Shown here: piece by piece, positions 6,254-6,720 of the stretch
Position numbering within the stretch: the stretch's first letter is position 1
How the letters are laid out: the number at the start of each line of letters is the position of its first letter
Assembly (NCBI GenBank): GCA_013375355.1
Contig: JABXJV010000230.1
Coordinates: 1 to 6,720 of the forward strand
Direction: 5' to 3'
DNA length: 6,720 nt
Origin: Candidatus Helarchaeota archaeon
Lineage (GTDB): Archaea; Asgardarchaeota; Lokiarchaeia; Helarchaeales; JABXJV01
Position numbers and translations under genes: made by a program
The notes under the pieces: model-generated
Databases searched by the model: none
Told to the model about the DNA's origin: nothing
Seen by the model: the letters and a program-made list of their open reading frames with translations, nothing else

Positions 6254-6260
6254 GGGTGAT
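6254..6260 (+). promoter_or_regulatory. Shine-Dalgarno GGGTGAT ahead of an ATA start
   Basis: GGGTGAT is the best match in the window to the anti-Shine-Dalgarno sequence of 16S rRNA. It ends 3 nt before ATA at 6264, the spacing seen before the ATG starts at 5475 and 6673. It marks 6264 as the initiation codon despite its being ATA. Confidence 0.6.
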
Positions 6261-6263
6261 TTT

Positions 6264-6491
6264 ATACAACCTGAAGAAAATCTTGATGTTAGAGGTAAAA
6301 CTTGTCCGATGCCAGTTTTATTAACAAGAAAAAAAATAAGAGAAATTGGATCGGGAAAGATTCTTGAAATTATTGGGGATTTTCCGCCTGCGAAAGAAAA
6401 TATACAAAGATTTTTGGAAAAAGAGGGACATAAAGTTCTGGAAGTAAAAGATGGATCTCAAGATTATAAGATTCTCGTAAAAACAACTTAA
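6264..6491 (+). CDS. tusA: TusA/SirA-like sulfur carrier protein, ATA start
   Basis: A 75-aa soluble protein of the TusA fold (SirA/YedF/YeeD group). These carry sulfur as a persulfide on a single Cys for tRNA thiolation, cofactor synthesis or sulfur-compound metabolism. The signature LDVRGKTCPMPVLLTRKKI puts the sulfur-carrying Cys at residue 14 within CPMP. GSGKILEIIGDFPPAKENI and the C-terminal strand DYKILVK complete the two-layer fold. The Cys codon (6303-6305) lies upstream of the first in-frame ATG (6309), so starting there would drop the active residue and the first strand. Between the in-frame TAG (6252-6254) and the Cys there is no ATG, GTG or TTG. The ATA at 6264 sits 3 nt after GGGTGAT and yields a family-typical length. 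An assembly error (ATG read as ATA) is the alternative. No DsrE, Hdr or rhodanese partner is in view. Confidence 0.87.
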   Translation: MQPEENLDVRGKTCPMPVLLTRKKIREIGSGKILEIIGDFPPAKENIQRFLEKEGHKVLEVKDGSQDYKILVKTT

Positions 6492-6547
6492 TCTTAAAAT
6501 ATTCTAATTCTAATCTTATAAATTTAAACTCTAAAGAATTTCTTATA

Positions 6548-6561
6548 TTTTTTTTAATTTT
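6548..6561 (+). terminator. T-tract terminator after the TusA-like gene
   Basis: Eight T (6548-6555), then AA and four T, about 55 nt after the stop codon. More T-rich sequence follows to about 6600. The rest of the 181-bp gap has no visible gene; two copies of TAATCTTA (6490-6497 and 6511-6518) are probably chance. Confidence 0.5.
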
Positions 6562-6615
6562 CAACATATTTTATTAAATTAATTTTCACGATAATTTTTT
6601 GTTATTATAAAACTT

Positions 6616-6625
6616 ACTTATATAA
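6616..6625 (+). promoter_or_regulatory. Candidate TATA box for the gene at the window end
   Basis: ACTTATATAA is a good archaeal TATA-like element. It lies about 50 nt before the ATG at 6673, which would leave a short leader containing GGTGAA (6664-6669). It follows the T-rich end of the preceding unit, so a new transcription unit probably starts here. Confidence 0.45.
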
Positions 6626-6672
6626 TATAAAATCAGAAGTTATTATCTTGAAAGTTAAGTTTCGGTGAAATA

Positions 6673-6720
6673 ATGAACATTTATGCAGACCTACATCTTA
6701 ATTCAAATCTTTCTGTTGGG
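6673..6720 (+). CDS. N-terminus of probable PHP-domain protein (partial)
   Basis: Only the first 16 codons are present (MNIYADLHLNSNLSVG); the gene runs off the window. The start is well supported: GGTGAA stands 3 nt before the ATG, and a TATA-like box lies upstream. A strand followed by ADLHxxS is how PHP-family metal-dependent phosphoesterases begin, including archaeal endonuclease Q (TIGR00375-type), which usually reads ADLHIHSxxS. Here the second residue of the HxH metal motif would be Asn10 rather than His. Sixteen residues are too few to choose among PHP proteins, and a metallophosphoesterase is not excluded. Confidence 0.55.
   Translation, partial: MNIYADLHLNSNLSVG

Noticed and set aside
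3968..6491. GcvH-like carrier and TusA near each other, suggesting an sHdr sulfur-oxidation locus
   Set aside because: The genes lie on opposite strands, separated by serA and the eL15 gene. No hdr, dsrE or lipoate ligase gene is present, and the GcvH sequence looks like a standard H protein.
1..6720. Mobile element, CRISPR array, defence island, tRNA or rRNA
   Set aside because: No transposase or integrase-like protein, terminal inverted repeats, regularly spaced repeats, or tRNA-like GC-rich folded block was seen; spacers are short and uniformly AT-rich.

Overview
The window reads as an AT-rich archaeal chromosome segment made mostly of housekeeping genes. The archaeal call rests on ribosomal protein eL15 (L15e, an archaeal/eukaryotic family), a DUF2095-type protein, an archaeal/Ygr210-type OBG GTPase with a canonical NKAD motif, and GGTG-core Shine-Dalgarno sites. 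A lineage within or near the Asgard archaea (Lokiarchaeia-like) would fit the base composition and gene content. That is a weak inference, because no lineage-specific signature gene is visible. There is no rRNA, tRNA, CRISPR array, transposase, phage gene or recognisable defence cluster.

Layout. A DUF2095 gene (56-496, +) runs tail-to-tail into an OBG-family GTPase gene (493-1695, -), and their stop codons share the four bases TTAA. The GTPase gene lies 12 nt downstream of an unrecognised multi-pass membrane protein gene (1708-2448, -), so the two probably form one transcription unit. A 147-bp AT-rich divergent intergenic region separates that unit from a large multi-pass membrane protein (2596-3795, +) that resembles GT-C-fold glycosyltransferases. 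A convergent gap (3796-3967) carries a T-tract for each strand. Then gcvH (3968-4357, -) and serA (4474-5415, +) diverge from a short shared upstream region. Next come the eL15 gene (5475-6062, +), a TusA-like sulfur-carrier gene (6264-6491, +), and the first 16 codons of a probable PHP-domain protein (6673 to the window end, +).

How the genes relate. gcvH and serA both bear on serine/glycine/one-carbon metabolism and share an upstream region, the only functional pairing visible. eL15 and the GTPase are translation-associated. The two membrane proteins have no assigned role; the larger may act in surface glycan or lipid-linked sugar transfer.

Most notable points. Start sites follow a regular rule here: a GGTG- or GGTT-core Shine-Dalgarno with about 3-5 nt between a six-base core and the start. 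By this rule the TusA gene must begin at a non-canonical ATA codon (6264), since no ATG, GTG or TTG exists upstream of its essential Cys codon. serA may also begin at ATA (4486), because its only upstream GTG overlaps the Shine-Dalgarno itself. The same rule moves the gcvH start inward to a TTG at 4357. No novel defence or mobile system was found.
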